Part shown: one piece after another, positions 47,680-57,302 of the stretch
Layout: every line of letters starts with the position of its first letter
How positions within the stretch are numbered: the first letter of the stretch is position 1
Program-made: the position numbers and the translations under genes
Notes under the pieces: generated by a model
What the model saw: the letters and a program-made list of their open reading frames with translations, nothing else
Databases searched by the model: none
Told to the model about the DNA's origin: nothing
NCBI GenBank assembly: GCA_963815785.1
Contig: CAWFHZ010000022.1
Coordinates: 45,545 to 109,544 of the forward strand
Reading direction: 5' to 3'
DNA from: DATFVA01 sp963815785
GTDB lineage: Bacteria > Bacteroidota > Ignavibacteria > Ignavibacteriales > Ignavibacteriaceae
Length of the DNA: 64,000 nt

Positions 47680-48600
47680 TTGTCTGAAGAAAAAATTATT
47701 GAGGTAAAAAATCTCAGTAAAGAATTTAAAGAATTGAAAGCAGTTAACAGCTTAAACCTTAACGTATTCAAAGGGGATGTTTTTGGGTTCCTGGGTCCTA
47801 ATGGCGCTGGAAAAAGCACAACCATCAGAATGCTTTTATCACTTATTAGTCCAAGTGAAGGGGAGATAAAAATCTTTGGAAAATTGCTTAAAAACGAAAG
47901 AATTGCAATATTAAAAAGAATCGGGGCTATTGTAGAAAAACCTGATTTTTATGGATATCTGAGTGCTTACAAAAATCTTGAGATTCTAGGTAAGATTTCA
48001 GGAATAGATGTAACTAATAAAAAAATTATGGAGATTCTTGAACTTGTTGGACTTGAGAAAAGATTTAAGAGTAAAGTAAAAACTTTTTCACATGGAATGA
48101 AGCAGAGATTGGGACTGGCACAGGCTTTATTACATGATCCTGATTTAATTATACTTGATGAGCCAACTACCGGACTTGATCCACAGGGGATGAAAGAAAT
48201 TCGAGAATTGATTTTACATCTCAGCAGAGATAAACAAAAAACTTTATTCCTTTCATCTCATATTCTTTATGAAGTTGAACTAGTTGCAAACAGAATGACA
48301 ATTATTAATAAAGGAAAAACCATGGTTGAAGGGGCAGTGAATGATTTGTTAAATATGAATAAGATGAAGGTAACATTTGAAGTGAATGATTCTGAGAAAG
48401 TCAAACAATTATTATCTGCTACAGAATATATAAATGATCTTGAATCGGTCGCAAAGAATACGATGATATTTTCTATGTCATCAGAAAAAATAGCTCCCTT
48501 AAATAAATATCTTATTGAAAATAAAATTGATGTAAGTGCTGTTATTCCGACAAGATCTCTTGAAGAATATTTTCTAAATATTACTGAGAAGGACTCTTAA
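47680..48600 (+). CDS. ABC transporter ATP-binding protein
   Basis: ATPase of an ABC-2-type exporter. The 306-aa protein has Walker A GPNGAGKST (about 38-46), signature motif FSHGMKQRLGLAQ (the usual LSGGQ position, variant SHGMK), Walker B DLIILDEPTTGLDPQG and an H-loop SSHIL, followed by the usual C-terminal domain. The start is TTG with AAGAGG upstream. The permease gene begins directly after its stop codon. Substrate unknown. Confidence 0.93.
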   Translation: MSEEKIIEVKNLSKEFKELKAVNSLNLNVFKGDVFGFLGPNGAGKSTTIRMLLSLISPSEGEIKIFGKLLKNERIAILKRIGAIVEKPDFYGYLSAYKNLEILGKISGIDVTNKKIMEILELVGLEKRFKSKVKTFSHGMKQRLGLAQALLHDPDLIILDEPTTGLDPQGMKEIRELILHLSRDKQKTLFLSSHILYEVELVANRMTIINKGKTMVEGAVNDLLNMNKMKVTFEVNDSEKVKQLLSATEYINDLESVAKNTMIFSMSSEKIAPLNKYLIENKIDVSAVIPTRSLEEYFLNITEKDS

Positions 48601-49440
48601 ATGATTACACTAATCAGGATTGAGCTTTACAAAATTTTCAGTAAATGGAGAACATATATCGGATTTATGGTAATTGCGGTAATAGTTCCTGTCATTAATC
48701 TTGCAATGCTTGCAGAAGGCGAAAGATCGCTTGATTTTATGACAAGGAATCTTCAGCAATCGTTTGTATTTGTCGGAAATTTATTAAACGGATATCTTGT
48801 CTCATATTTTATTCTTACCAGTCTTGCTGTTCATATTCCATTCCTGATCGCACTGGTTGCAGGCGATTTACTTGCGGGTGAAGCGACAGCTGGCACATAC
48901 CGTTTACTGATTACGCGACCTGTTTCGCGAATGAAATTAGTAGCTTCAAAATTTATTGCCGGACTAATTTATAGTAACCTTCTCGTCCTTTGGCTGGCAA
49001 TAATAAGTCTTGGCATTGGAATAGTATTTTTCGGTGTAGGGGAACTGATTGTAATAAAAAGCAGCGGAATAATAATCTTTGCAAGGGGCGATGTCCTTTG
49101 GAGATTCATCATTGCATATGGTTTTGCAGGACTAAGTATGACTGTGGTGACTGCTATTGCATTTCTGTTTTCAGCCCTGGTTGAAAATGCTATTGGTCCG
49201 ATTATCTCTACAATGGCTATAATTATTGTTTTTATTATTCTTTCAGCCATTCAAATTGATTTTTTTAGAAATATTGAACCGTATCTTTTTACAACTTATA
49301 TGTCCTCGTGGAGAATGTTGTTTGATGATCCCATTAATTATGCTGAATTTCTTAAATCAGTTCTGATTTTATTCGGGCACATAGTTGTTCTGTTTGGGGT
49401 TACTGCTTTCCTTTTTAATAGAAAGGATATTTTAACTTAG
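48601..49440 (+). CDS. ABC-2 type transporter permease
   Basis: A 279-aa membrane protein with about six membrane segments and the ABC-2 pattern: short cytoplasmic N-terminus (IRIELYKIFSKWRTYIGFM), then GDLLAGEATAGTYRLLITRPVSRMKLVASKF before the third segment. It starts immediately after the ATPase stop codon, so both subunits are made together. Exported substrate unknown. Confidence 0.9.
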   Translation: MITLIRIELYKIFSKWRTYIGFMVIAVIVPVINLAMLAEGERSLDFMTRNLQQSFVFVGNLLNGYLVSYFILTSLAVHIPFLIALVAGDLLAGEATAGTYRLLITRPVSRMKLVASKFIAGLIYSNLLVLWLAIISLGIGIVFFGVGELIVIKSSGIIIFARGDVLWRFIIAYGFAGLSMTVVTAIAFLFSALVENAIGPIISTMAIIIVFIILSAIQIDFFRNIEPYLFTTYMSSWRMLFDDPINYAEFLKSVLILFGHIVVLFGVTAFLFNRKDILT

Positions 49441-49462
49441 TTCAATTTAAATGGAGAAATGA

Positions 49463-50161
49463 ATGAAAAGAATAATATTATTTTTTTTGCTAACAGGAGT
49501 GATTTTAGCACAGATTAATAAATCAGATGAAATACTGAACAAGGTTAAAGAAAATTTTAACAAGGTAAATGATTATACAGTCAATGTTAACATTAAAGTT
49601 GATGTTAACTTTTTAAAAGTTCCGGAATCCAAAGCAAAAATATTTTATAAAGCCCCTGACAAAATCAAATTAAAATCCGATGGATTTGCTTTGCTGCCAA
49701 AAGAAGGATTGAATTTTTCCCCAAATAGTTTTTTAGGTGGTGATTATACCTCAATTCTTGATAGGGAGGAAAATGTTAAAGGGAATGATTGTTATTTGGT
49801 TAAAGTTATACCGCTGGGTGATAAAAGTGATCTCATCCTTACCAATCTTTGGATTGATAAAAATCAATATAAAATCCGGAAAATCGAATCAACCACGAAA
49901 TCAAACGGCACGTTCTCAATTAATCTAAATTATAATGATAGTTTGAAATACCCGCTGCCTTCTTCAATGGTTTTTTCATTTAATGTTGCTAAAATGGATT
50001 TGCCCCGTGGGATAACCGGGGATATGAGTGAAGAACAAAATCCTGAAAAAGATAAACAAAATAAAAGTAAAACCACTTCAGGTAAAGTTTACGTTTCATA
50101 TTCTGATTACAAAGTAAATAAGGGAATTCCTGACAGCATTTTTGATGAAGAAAAAAAATAG
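49463..50161 (+). CDS. LolA-like outer-membrane lipoprotein-sorting family protein
   Basis: A 232-aa exported protein: signal peptide at residues 1-17 (MKRIILFFLLTGVILAQ), then DEILNKVKENFNKVNDYTVNVNIKVDV, the pattern of the LolA/LolB-like incomplete beta barrel, followed by KIFYKAPDKIKLKSDGF and WIDKNQYKIRKIES. The C-terminal part (about 185-205) is Lys/Glu-rich and low in complexity. It lies 22 nt after the exporter permease, so it may work with that exporter at the envelope; this is inference. Sequence similarity to true LolA looks weak. Confidence 0.65.
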   Translation: MKRIILFFLLTGVILAQINKSDEILNKVKENFNKVNDYTVNVNIKVDVNFLKVPESKAKIFYKAPDKIKLKSDGFALLPKEGLNFSPNSFLGGDYTSILDREENVKGNDCYLVKVIPLGDKSDLILTNLWIDKNQYKIRKIESTTKSNGTFSINLNYNDSLKYPLPSSMVFSFNVAKMDLPRGITGDMSEEQNPEKDKQNKSKTTSGKVYVSYSDYKVNKGIPDSIFDEEKK

Positions 50162-50263
50162 AGGGCTCTAAATATTTGCTAACTTCCGGAATAACATTAA
50201 GAGATATCACTCGTCTTCGATACAGAATAAATAATCATAATTTTTTGAAAATGGTCCGGAAAA

Positions 50264-51523
50264 TCATTCAGAATATTTACTGAAAATTACAGAGGTGTTG
50301 TGTCCGCCAAATCCGAAAGCATTACTTAAAGCTATATTAACTTCTCTTTCCTGGGGTTCGTTAAATGTATAGTTAAGATCACATTCCGGATCCGGATGTT
50401 CAAAATTAATAGTTGGAGGAATTTTATTGTTATAAATTGCAAGAATAGATGCAATAGCCTCAACAGCTCCTGTTGCCCCGAGTAAATGTCCTGTCATACT
50501 TTTGGTTGAAGATAGATTAATTTTGTAAGCAGCGTCTCCGAATACTTTTTTAATCGCTTTCGTCTCACCAATATCTCCAAGAGGAGTTGAAGTACCATGC
50601 ATATTTATATAATCGATGTCCTGCGGTTTGATGCCGGCATCTTTAATTGCCATTTCCATCGCTAGGATAGCTCCTACACCCTCCGGGTGGGGAGCCGTAA
50701 TATGATAGGCATCGGCAGAAAGACCCATTCCAATAACTTCCGCATATATTTTTGCATCTCTTTTTTTTGCGTGTTCCAGTTCTTCAAGTATCAGGGTTCC
50801 GGCACCTTCACCCATAACAAAACCGTCTCTTGTCGCATCGAATGGTCTGCTTGCAGTTTCAGGTGATTCATTTCTGGTGGATAATGCTCTTGAAGAATTA
50901 AAGCCTGCCATTCCGATTTCATTTATCGCAGCTTCACTGCCTCCTGTAAGAATAATATCTGAAATTCCCTGTTTTATAAGAAGAAATGCATCTATCATAT
51001 TATTGTTTGCTGTTGCGCATGCTGAAACAATACAATAATTTGGTCCTCTGAAACCGTAGTGAATTGAAATATAACCTGCAGCAATATCAGGAATCATCAT
51101 AGGAATAAAAAACGGGGAAACGCGGTTCGGTCCCTGAGTATGGTTAATAAGTGATTGTTGATAGAAAGTATCGATACCGCCTATACCGGAACCGTAAATA
51201 ACTCCGATTTTTGTTTTTTCATCATCAGTCAGCTGGTCAGGTTTAATATTACTATCTTCAAGAGCTTGTCCCGCAGAGGCAAGAGCGTATTGTGCATATT
51301 TATCAAGACGTCGTGCTGTTTTCTTATCGATAAAATTCAAGGGATCGAATCCTTTTAATTCACAAGCGAATTTAGTTTCAACACGGGAAGTATCGAATCC
51401 TTTTATCATAGCCGATCCGCTTTTACCCTTCATCATAGCTTCCCAAAACTCAACGGGGGATAAACCGATAGGTGTAAGGGCTCCAATTCCAGTTACTACC
51501 ACGCGTCTTTTATTATCTGCCAT
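50264..51523 (-). CDS. fabF: beta-ketoacyl-ACP synthase II
   Basis: Condenses malonyl-ACP with acyl-ACP in fatty acid elongation. The 419-aa thiolase-fold protein has the nucleophile C169 in SACATANN, and the two histidines in MHGTSTPLGD and SMTGHLLGATGA. FGFGGHN near the C-terminus is also typical. No acpP or fabG adjoins it, so it is separated from the usual fab cluster. ATG is preceded by an AGGAA site on the minus strand. Confidence 0.96.
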   Translation of the reverse strand: MADNKRRVVVTGIGALTPIGLSPVEFWEAMMKGKSGSAMIKGFDTSRVETKFACELKGFDPLNFIDKKTARRLDKYAQYALASAGQALEDSNIKPDQLTDDEKTKIGVIYGSGIGGIDTFYQQSLINHTQGPNRVSPFFIPMMIPDIAAGYISIHYGFRGPNYCIVSACATANNNMIDAFLLIKQGISDIILTGGSEAAINEIGMAGFNSSRALSTRNESPETASRPFDATRDGFVMGEGAGTLILEELEHAKKRDAKIYAEVIGMGLSADAYHITAPHPEGVGAILAMEMAIKDAGIKPQDIDYINMHGTSTPLGDIGETKAIKKVFGDAAYKINLSSTKSMTGHLLGATGAVEAIASILAIYNNKIPPTINFEHPDPECDLNYTFNEPQEREVNIALSNAFGFGGHNTSVIFSKYSE

Positions 51524-51635
51524 TTTTATAAATTCCTGGTTTGTTTAGAGTTACTAGTATCAATAAAGATAGATAAATAAAATTTAAAGATAAAAATTTT
51601 TAGTGATAAACCCCCTTTTTAGCCATCAGAAAAAA

Positions 51636-52115
51636 TTAAAAATTTTCTTCACTTAACCGGAATACTATCCAGTCAGTCATCGGTTCGGCGCCCATGTTTT
51701 TATAGAAATCAATTGCATTTTTATTCCAGTCAAGCACAACCCATTCCACTCTCCCGCAATCCTCGGTTTTAGCAAGTTGTACAAGGTAACTGAGTAAAGC
51801 CTTACCTATACCTTTTTTACGGAAGGCGGGACGGACATAAAGATCTTCAAGGTAAATTCCTGGTTTACCTTTAAATGTTGAAAAATTATTGAAAAACAAA
51901 GCCTGCCCCGCAACTACACCATCATATTCTGCAATAACTACTTTTGCGTATCTTTTTTTACCAAAAAGATTCTTTTTTAAGATTGATTCATTCGTTGAAA
52001 CGACGTGGCTTAACTTTTCATAATCAGCGAGTTCTTGAATAAGTGCTAAAATTGTGGGAATATCCTTTTCAGAAGTTTCTCTGATTACAAGTTTTTTATT
52101 CGCTTCTTTTTCCAA
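51636..52115 (-). CDS. GNAT family N-acetyltransferase
   Basis: A 159-aa acetyl-CoA-dependent acetyltransferase. The core motif A appears as IYLEDLYVRPAFRKKGIGKALLSYL (about 92-116), with the R/Q-x-x-G-x-G/A coenzyme A loop, then a motif B region WNKNAIDFYKNMGAEPM. The arrangement resembles diamine/polyamine (SSAT-like) acetyltransferases. Substrate is not certain. It begins 9 nt after the PAP2 stop codon and is probably co-transcribed with it. Confidence 0.85.
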   Translation of the reverse strand: MEKEANKKLVIRETSEKDIPTILALIQELADYEKLSHVVSTNESILKKNLFGKKRYAKVVIAEYDGVVAGQALFFNNFSTFKGKPGIYLEDLYVRPAFRKKGIGKALLSYLVQLAKTEDCGRVEWVVLDWNKNAIDFYKNMGAEPMTDWIVFRLSEENF

Positions 52116-52124
52116 TGTAGATCC

Positions 52125-52694
52125 TTATTTATTTTCTGTGTTTTTTTCAGTGCTCAATTTCGTATTTATTTTTATTGCAATAATTGAAAAAGCATATCCA
52201 AACAAGCATCCAAGTACAGCTCCCCCGAGAATATCAGACGGATAATGAAGACCTAGGTAAACTCTTGAGATGGCTATAAGCGTAGCAGTAATAAACAGTA
52301 TCCATTTAAGATCGGGATACAATTTATAGTAAAATGTAGCAGCAGCAAAATTATTAAATGAATGGTTGGAAGGGAAAGAGTAAGATCCTGTACAGCCTAA
52401 TGGTGTTATTGCATCGCTTAATGCATTACATGGTCTAACCCTCTGGAAAAATTCTTTTATCAGATGACCGCCAGTCTGGTCGGTTACAATAATCAGAATT
52501 ATTACTCCAACTGCTGCAATCTTCCCCTTTTTTCCACCTTTAAAAAAACTTATCCCTAAAAGTATTATATACGCTATGTACCAGTTATTAACATTGGTAA
52601 TCAGTGAAAAGAATTTATCCGGAAAACCGGCGGATAAAGTATGATTAAAAAAATAGAAAACAGAGAGATCAATAGAATAAAAGAAATTAACCAT
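52125..52694 (-). CDS. PAP2-superfamily membrane phosphatase
   Basis: A 189-aa integral membrane phosphatase with about five hydrophobic segments. The motifs are KEFFQRVRP, SFPSNHSFNNFA (PSNH variant of PSGH) and SRVYLGLHYPSDILGG. This group includes undecaprenyl-diphosphate and lipid A phosphatases, so a role in envelope lipid recycling is possible. It is not closely similar to the other PAP2 protein in the window beyond these motifs. Confidence 0.88.
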   Translation of the reverse strand: MVNFFYSIDLSVFYFFNHTLSAGFPDKFFSLITNVNNWYIAYIILLGISFFKGGKKGKIAAVGVIILIIVTDQTGGHLIKEFFQRVRPCNALSDAITPLGCTGSYSFPSNHSFNNFAAATFYYKLYPDLKWILFITATLIAISRVYLGLHYPSDILGGAVLGCLFGYAFSIIAIKINTKLSTEKNTENK

Positions 52695-52727
52695 TTATAA
52701 TTCCGAAATAAATATTAATTTAATAGG

Positions 52728-52735
52728 TAAATATA
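52728..52735 (-). promoter_or_regulatory. candidate -7 box of the PAP2-GNAT unit
   Basis: Reads TATATTTA on the minus strand; its last base is 34 nt before the PAP2 ATG, the same distance as at rpsL, comM and the GAF sensor. No TTG stands at the -33 position. Confidence 0.4.
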
Positions 52736-52800
52736 TCAATTAAGCCGGTAATTGAAGAAAAACTTTTCGCTGATTGATTTATTAACAACTAAATTTTTGT

Positions 52801-52808
52801 TAGATTTG
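52801..52808 (+). promoter_or_regulatory. candidate -7 box of the hybrid kinase gene
   Basis: TAGATTTG fits TAnnTTTG and lies 24 nt before the ATG. The -33 position is TTT, so support is partial. Confidence 0.35.
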
Positions 52809-52831
52809 AACTGATTATTTGGTAAGGGCAC

Positions 52832-55477
52832 ATGCCAGCAAGTAAAAATTCTCGTTTCGCCGATTTATTTAATCGGGCTAAAATAGTATTATCTCACGAA
52901 CGTGAGGAGCAGCTTAAGAGAGAATCAAAAGAACAGTTAATTTCTCCGCTTAAAATTCTTGCTTTTCTTATAGCTATTTCCGGTCTGTTCGCAATGATCT
53001 TTGAGGTCAGGCATTTCTCTGCTCTTTCGTTCAATGTATATTTTACAAGACTATCTGCTACATTCGTTGCCTTTCTGGTTCTTGTATTATTAAATACAAA
53101 AATTGGCAGAAAATATCCTGTAATGCTTGTTCACATCCTGCTGTTGGTTATTATTATTTCTTCTGCCTACATGATTTACCTTATTCCTTCCACCCTGGTT
53201 GTTAACTCACAGATTGTTGCATTGATGATTTTTACTTCGGCTTTATTTTTAAGCTGGGATGTTAAAAACCAGATAGTCGTTGCTATCTATTACAATATTG
53301 TTTTTGCAATCGCAATTCTTATCAATGATTCGAAAATATATTTCCTCCCAAATATGTTTGAATCGGTTCTGTTTGTTTTATTCTTAAGCGTAATTTCGGT
53401 AATTGGCAGTGCAGTAAACTTCAGATTAAGAAATGAATTAGCTGATAGGTCTCACCGGATTTCACTCTCAGAAAAAAAATATCATTCGATTTTTGATAAT
53501 TCCCTTGAGGGTATGTTCCAATCAAGTTATGACGGGAAATTTATAACTGTTAATCAAAGCCTTGTTGATATGCTTGGTTATGACAGCATAGATGAAATTT
53601 TAGGACTAAATCTTACTACTGAAATATACTCTGATTCCAAGGAGAGATTGAGGCTTGTTGAAATTCTTAAAGAGAAAGGTGAAGTACGAAACTACAAAGT
53701 AACACTTAAAAAAAAGGATGGATCTGATATTGTAGTAAGAGTAAATGACCGGATTATTGAAGATGAATTGACCGGTGATGTTCATTTTGAGGGTAGTATA
53801 CAAGATATTACAAGAGAAATTGACGAAGAGAACAGAAGAAAGAATGCTGAATTAAAATTGCTTGAGGAAAAGAAAAGAGCTGATAAACTGGCAAATGAAG
53901 CACAGAAACTTAATTTGATTAAAAGTCAGTTTCTTGCAAATATGAGTCATGAAATCCGTACACCTATGAATGGAATAATTGGCTATTTAACGTTGATTGA
54001 AAAAGATGTATATGAGTCCAGGGAAGAAATGAAACAGTTTGCCCTGGGTGCAAAGCAATCAGCAGAATCATTGTTGGAAATAATAAATGATATTCTCGAT
54101 CTATCTAAAATAGAATCTGGAAAAATTGAGCTTGAAGAAAAAGATATCGATTTAAATAAAATAATAGATGATTCCGTTTCAATTATGCTTGCTCGCGCCG
54201 AAGAAAAGGGTCTGTCTGTTAAAAAAGTTATTTCAAAAGAAACACCTGTGAGTCTTAGGGGTGACAGTACACGGTTAAGACAGATTTTTGTAAACCTTAT
54301 TGGCAACGCCATCAAGTTTACCTCCCGGGGAATTATTGAAATTTCTGTTTACCTGAAAGAGAGAGCAAAAGAAAAAGCAGTTCTTTACATTGCTGTTAAA
54401 GACAGTGGAGAAGGAATTCCTGAGAGTAAAATGAAAGAACTGTTTAAACCATTTTCTCAGGTAGATGATTCTCCGACAAGAAAGTTCGGAGGGACGGGAT
54501 TGGGTCTTGTAATTTGCAAAGAGTATGTAAATATGATGGGAGGAGAAATCGGAGTAGAAAGTAAAAAAGGAGAAGGAAGCACATTTTATTTTACTATTAA
54601 ATTAGGCACTCAGAAAGAACAAAAGATTTATGATTCAAAAGAACTTGCCCGGATTTATGAATTCCAGGGAAGCAGGATTCCAAAAACTCTAAACCTGAAG
54701 ACACTTAATCAAATCAGGAAAAATTACAGGATATTACTCGCTGAGGATAACATAGTTAATCAGAAAATTGCTATTAAAGTTTTAAATGATCACGGGTTTC
54801 AGACAAAGGCGGTTTCTAATGGTTATGAAGCACTTGGAGAAGCTGTAAAAGGTATTTATAATCTGATTCTTATGGATGTTCAAATGCCCGGAATGGATGG
54901 ATTTGCTACAACTATTCAAATCAGGAGATTGGAAGGAAATCCCGGTAAAGTTCCTATAATTGCATTAACTGCTCATGCAATGCAGGGAGATAAAGAAAAA
55001 TGTTTTGCAGCGGGAATGAACGAATATATAACAAAGCCTATCTCTTCTGATGAACTCATATTAAAAATAGATAAGCTTCTGAATATTGAAGATAAAATAC
55101 AGGAACTACAGCCGGTTCCGGAAGTTCAACCTCAAAATGATCAAAAGATATTCGATTTTAACCACCTTGATAAAATGAGTATGGGTAATAAAGAATTCCA
55201 GGAGGAACTTATAGTCACTTTTTTTGAAGATATCATTACCCGTTACAGAAAGCTTGAGGAATGGACTCACGGAAAAAATATTGAAAAAATTATACACGAA
55301 GCTCACACCATAAAAGGAGCAAGTTCCTCAATTGGGGCAGTTAAAATAGCTGAGGAAGCTCTTGCAATCGAGCTCTCCGGTAAACACAATGATATAGAAA
55401 ATATCACCGAGAGACTTCAGAATATGGAAAAAATAATTTCAGAAACAAAGCAGATAGTGGATGACTATCTCATTTGA
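52832..55477 (+). CDS. hybrid sensor histidine kinase (membrane, PAS, HisKA, REC, HPt)
   Basis: An 881-aa multi-step phosphorelay protein. About six membrane helices occupy residues 35-200. A PAS domain follows (about 212-335), then HisKA with phosphorylated H373 in MSHEIRTPMNG, a HATPase domain (NLIGNAIKF, DSGEGIP, GGTGLGLVI), a receiver domain with D682 in LMDVQMPGMDGF, and a C-terminal HPt domain with H825 in EAHTIKGASSSIG. All phospho-acceptors are present. No output regulator is adjacent, so the partner must be encoded elsewhere. The gene converges on rocD with a 7-nt gap. Confidence 0.92.
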   Translation: MPASKNSRFADLFNRAKIVLSHEREEQLKRESKEQLISPLKILAFLIAISGLFAMIFEVRHFSALSFNVYFTRLSATFVAFLVLVLLNTKIGRKYPVMLVHILLLVIIISSAYMIYLIPSTLVVNSQIVALMIFTSALFLSWDVKNQIVVAIYYNIVFAIAILINDSKIYFLPNMFESVLFVLFLSVISVIGSAVNFRLRNELADRSHRISLSEKKYHSIFDNSLEGMFQSSYDGKFITVNQSLVDMLGYDSIDEILGLNLTTEIYSDSKERLRLVEILKEKGEVRNYKVTLKKKDGSDIVVRVNDRIIEDELTGDVHFEGSIQDITREIDEENRRKNAELKLLEEKKRADKLANEAQKLNLIKSQFLANMSHEIRTPMNGIIGYLTLIEKDVYESREEMKQFALGAKQSAESLLEIINDILDLSKIESGKIELEEKDIDLNKIIDDSVSIMLARAEEKGLSVKKVISKETPVSLRGDSTRLRQIFVNLIGNAIKFTSRGIIEISVYLKERAKEKAVLYIAVKDSGEGIPESKMKELFKPFSQVDDSPTRKFGGTGLGLVICKEYVNMMGGEIGVESKKGEGSTFYFTIKLGTQKEQKIYDSKELARIYEFQGSRIPKTLNLKTLNQIRKNYRILLAEDNIVNQKIAIKVLNDHGFQTKAVSNGYEALGEAVKGIYNLILMDVQMPGMDGFATTIQIRRLEGNPGKVPIIALTAHAMQGDKEKCFAAGMNEYITKPISSDELILKIDKLLNIEDKIQELQPVPEVQPQNDQKIFDFNHLDKMSMGNKEFQEELIVTFFEDIITRYRKLEEWTHGKNIEKIIHEAHTIKGASSSIGAVKIAEEALAIELSGKHNDIENITERLQNMEKIISETKQIVDDYLI

Positions 55478-55484
55478 ACTGTTC

Positions 55485-56687
55485 TTATTCCATCAATAAA
55501 ACTTCGCGAGCATTTTCCACAACCCAGTCAATTTCCTCTTTTTTAATAATCAAAGGCGGAGCAAAACGAATAACATCGTCGTGAGTTTCTTTACAAAGAA
55601 TTCCACGGTCCATTAATGCCTCGCAAAATCTCCTTGCACCTCCTGCTTCATGGTAAAGTTCAACTCCAATGAATAATCCCTTTCCTCTTACTTCTTTTAT
55701 ATGTTTGGAAGGGATTTCTTTTAATTTTTTTCTAAAATATTCGCCAAGTTTAAAAGAATTTTCAATAAGATTTTCTTCAACCAAAACTTTAAGGCTTTCT
55801 CTCGCCACTGCAGCACCAAGCGGATTACCACCAAATGTTGATCCGTGATCTCCCGGGTTAAAAACTCCAAGCACTTCGTGATTTGAAAGCACTGCTGAAA
55901 CCGGATAGCATCCACCCGAGAGTGCTTTCCCGATAATTACAGCATCAGGCTTAATATTTTCATATTGGAAGGCAAACAGTTTGCCGCTTCTTCCAAGTCC
56001 GCATTGTATTTCATCTGCTATAAATAGTACGTTATTTTTTTTGCAGATATCAAACGCTTTTTTAAGGTAACCTTCGGGAGGAACTACAACTCCTCCTTCA
56101 CCCTGGATTGGCTCTACAATAAAAGCCACAGTATTTTTGGTTATTGCTTTTTCAAGTTGATCAGTGTTTCCATAATCAATTAATTTAAAACCGGGAGTGA
56201 ATGGACCAAAGCCGTCTTTATATTGTTCCGTTGATGAAAAACTTATTATGGAAATTGTTCTCCCCCCAAAATTATTGTTACAAACGATTATTTCAGCAGA
56301 ATTTTCTTTTATTTTTTTTACTTTGTATCCCCATTTACGTGCAGCTTTTAATGCTGTTTCTACAGCTTCTGCACCGGAATTCATAGGTAATACCATCTCA
56401 TATCCGGTCATTTCACTAAGTTCTTTATACAGAAGAGGAAGCTGATCATTTCTGAATGCACGGGAGGTTAAGGTTACTTTATCAGCCTGTTCCTTTAATG
56501 CTTTAATAATTCTGGGATGGCAATGTCCCTGGTTTACCGCAGAATAAGCTGCGAGACAATCGAGATATTTTTTTCCATCAACATCATAAACCCAGACACC
56601 TTCAGCTTTTTCAATTACTACATCCAGCGGATGATAATTATGCGCTCCGTACTTTTCTTCCAGGGCGATATATTCTTTACTGTTCAT
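55485..56687 (-). CDS. rocD: ornithine aminotransferase
   Basis: PLP enzyme converting ornithine and 2-oxoglutarate to glutamate semialdehyde and glutamate. From the ATG at 56687 the protein has 400 aa, beginning MNSKEYIALEEKYGAHNYHPLDVV as in the family. It has the PLP-binding Asp in VLFIADEIQCGLGRSG and the Lys in VIIGKALSGGCYPVSAV. A longer frame opens at 56753, but the AAGGAA site and the promoter at 56724-56753 both favour 56687. The gene stands alone. Confidence 0.94.
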   Translation of the reverse strand: MNSKEYIALEEKYGAHNYHPLDVVIEKAEGVWVYDVDGKKYLDCLAAYSAVNQGHCHPRIIKALKEQADKVTLTSRAFRNDQLPLLYKELSEMTGYEMVLPMNSGAEAVETALKAARKWGYKVKKIKENSAEIIVCNNNFGGRTISIISFSSTEQYKDGFGPFTPGFKLIDYGNTDQLEKAITKNTVAFIVEPIQGEGGVVVPPEGYLKKAFDICKKNNVLFIADEIQCGLGRSGKLFAFQYENIKPDAVIIGKALSGGCYPVSAVLSNHEVLGVFNPGDHGSTFGGNPLGAAVARESLKVLVEENLIENSFKLGEYFRKKLKEIPSKHIKEVRGKGLFIGVELYHEAGGARRFCEALMDRGILCKETHDDVIRFAPPLIIKKEEIDWVVENAREVLLME

Positions 56688-56723
56688 AAAATTCCTTGTG
56701 TAAATTTTGGTGAAAGATCGAAC

Positions 56724-56753
56724 CAAATTTATCAAAAAGCCCCTCACCTTCAA
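56724..56753 (-). promoter_or_regulatory. Bacteroidota-type promoter of rocD
   Basis: On the minus strand: TTG (56753-56751), 19 nt, TAAATTTG (56731-56724), then 37 nt to the ATG. A full match to the -33/-7 layout. It also argues against the longer start at 56753. Confidence 0.6.
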
Positions 56754-56870
56754 AATCTATCTGCGCACGTTTTAGTGCGAATAGCAATTCAAATACCTTG
56801 TATTTAGGTCAGTGCTTAATTAATTTTTATAAACGTTTAACAAAATATTTTAACTTCATTCTTTTTAAAA

Positions 56871-57302
56871 ATGGCAGTTGAAACAAGAAGTTTTAAGTTA
56901 AATACAAAAGGGAATACCGAACTCATAGATATCACGGAAAGAGTATCAATTGAAATCGGAAAATCTTCTGTCATTGAGGGAAGCGCCCTTATTTTTGTAA
57001 GCGGATCAACAGCCGGAATTACAACCATAGAATTTGAGCCCGGACTGAAAAAGGATTACCCGGAATTTTTTGAGAAAATAATTCCAACAGAAAAAAAATA
57101 TAAACACGATGATACCTGGCATGACGGCAATGGTCATTCACATATCAGGGCATCATTGCAGGGAGCTTCATTTACGGTTCCTTTTGTTAATAAACAAATG
57201 CTGCTCGGAACCTGGCAGCAGATAGTTTTAATTGATTTTGACAACCGGTCACGCAGCCGGGAAATTATTGTTCAACTAAATGGTAAAAAATATGATGAAT
57301 AA
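56871..57302 (+). CDS. YjbQ/UPF0047 family protein
   Basis: A 143-aa protein of the YjbQ family (members rescue thiamine auxotrophs in E. coli by a weak thiamin-phosphate-synthase-like activity; native role unsettled). Conserved positions include the histidines in HDDTWHDGNGHSHIRASLQGAS, GTWQQIVLIDFDNRSRSREI and the SGSTAGITTIEFEPG block. Its last codons overlap the start of the nuclease gene, so the two are likely co-translated. Confidence 0.9.
   Translation: MAVETRSFKLNTKGNTELIDITERVSIEIGKSSVIEGSALIFVSGSTAGITTIEFEPGLKKDYPEFFEKIIPTEKKYKHDDTWHDGNGHSHIRASLQGASFTVPFVNKQMLLGTWQQIVLIDFDNRSRSREIIVQLNGKKYDE

Noticed and set aside
56688..56753. Longer start for ornithine aminotransferase at 56753
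   Set aside because: The extra 22 residues are not conserved-looking, a full promoter overlaps this stretch, and the ATG at 56687 has AAGGAA.
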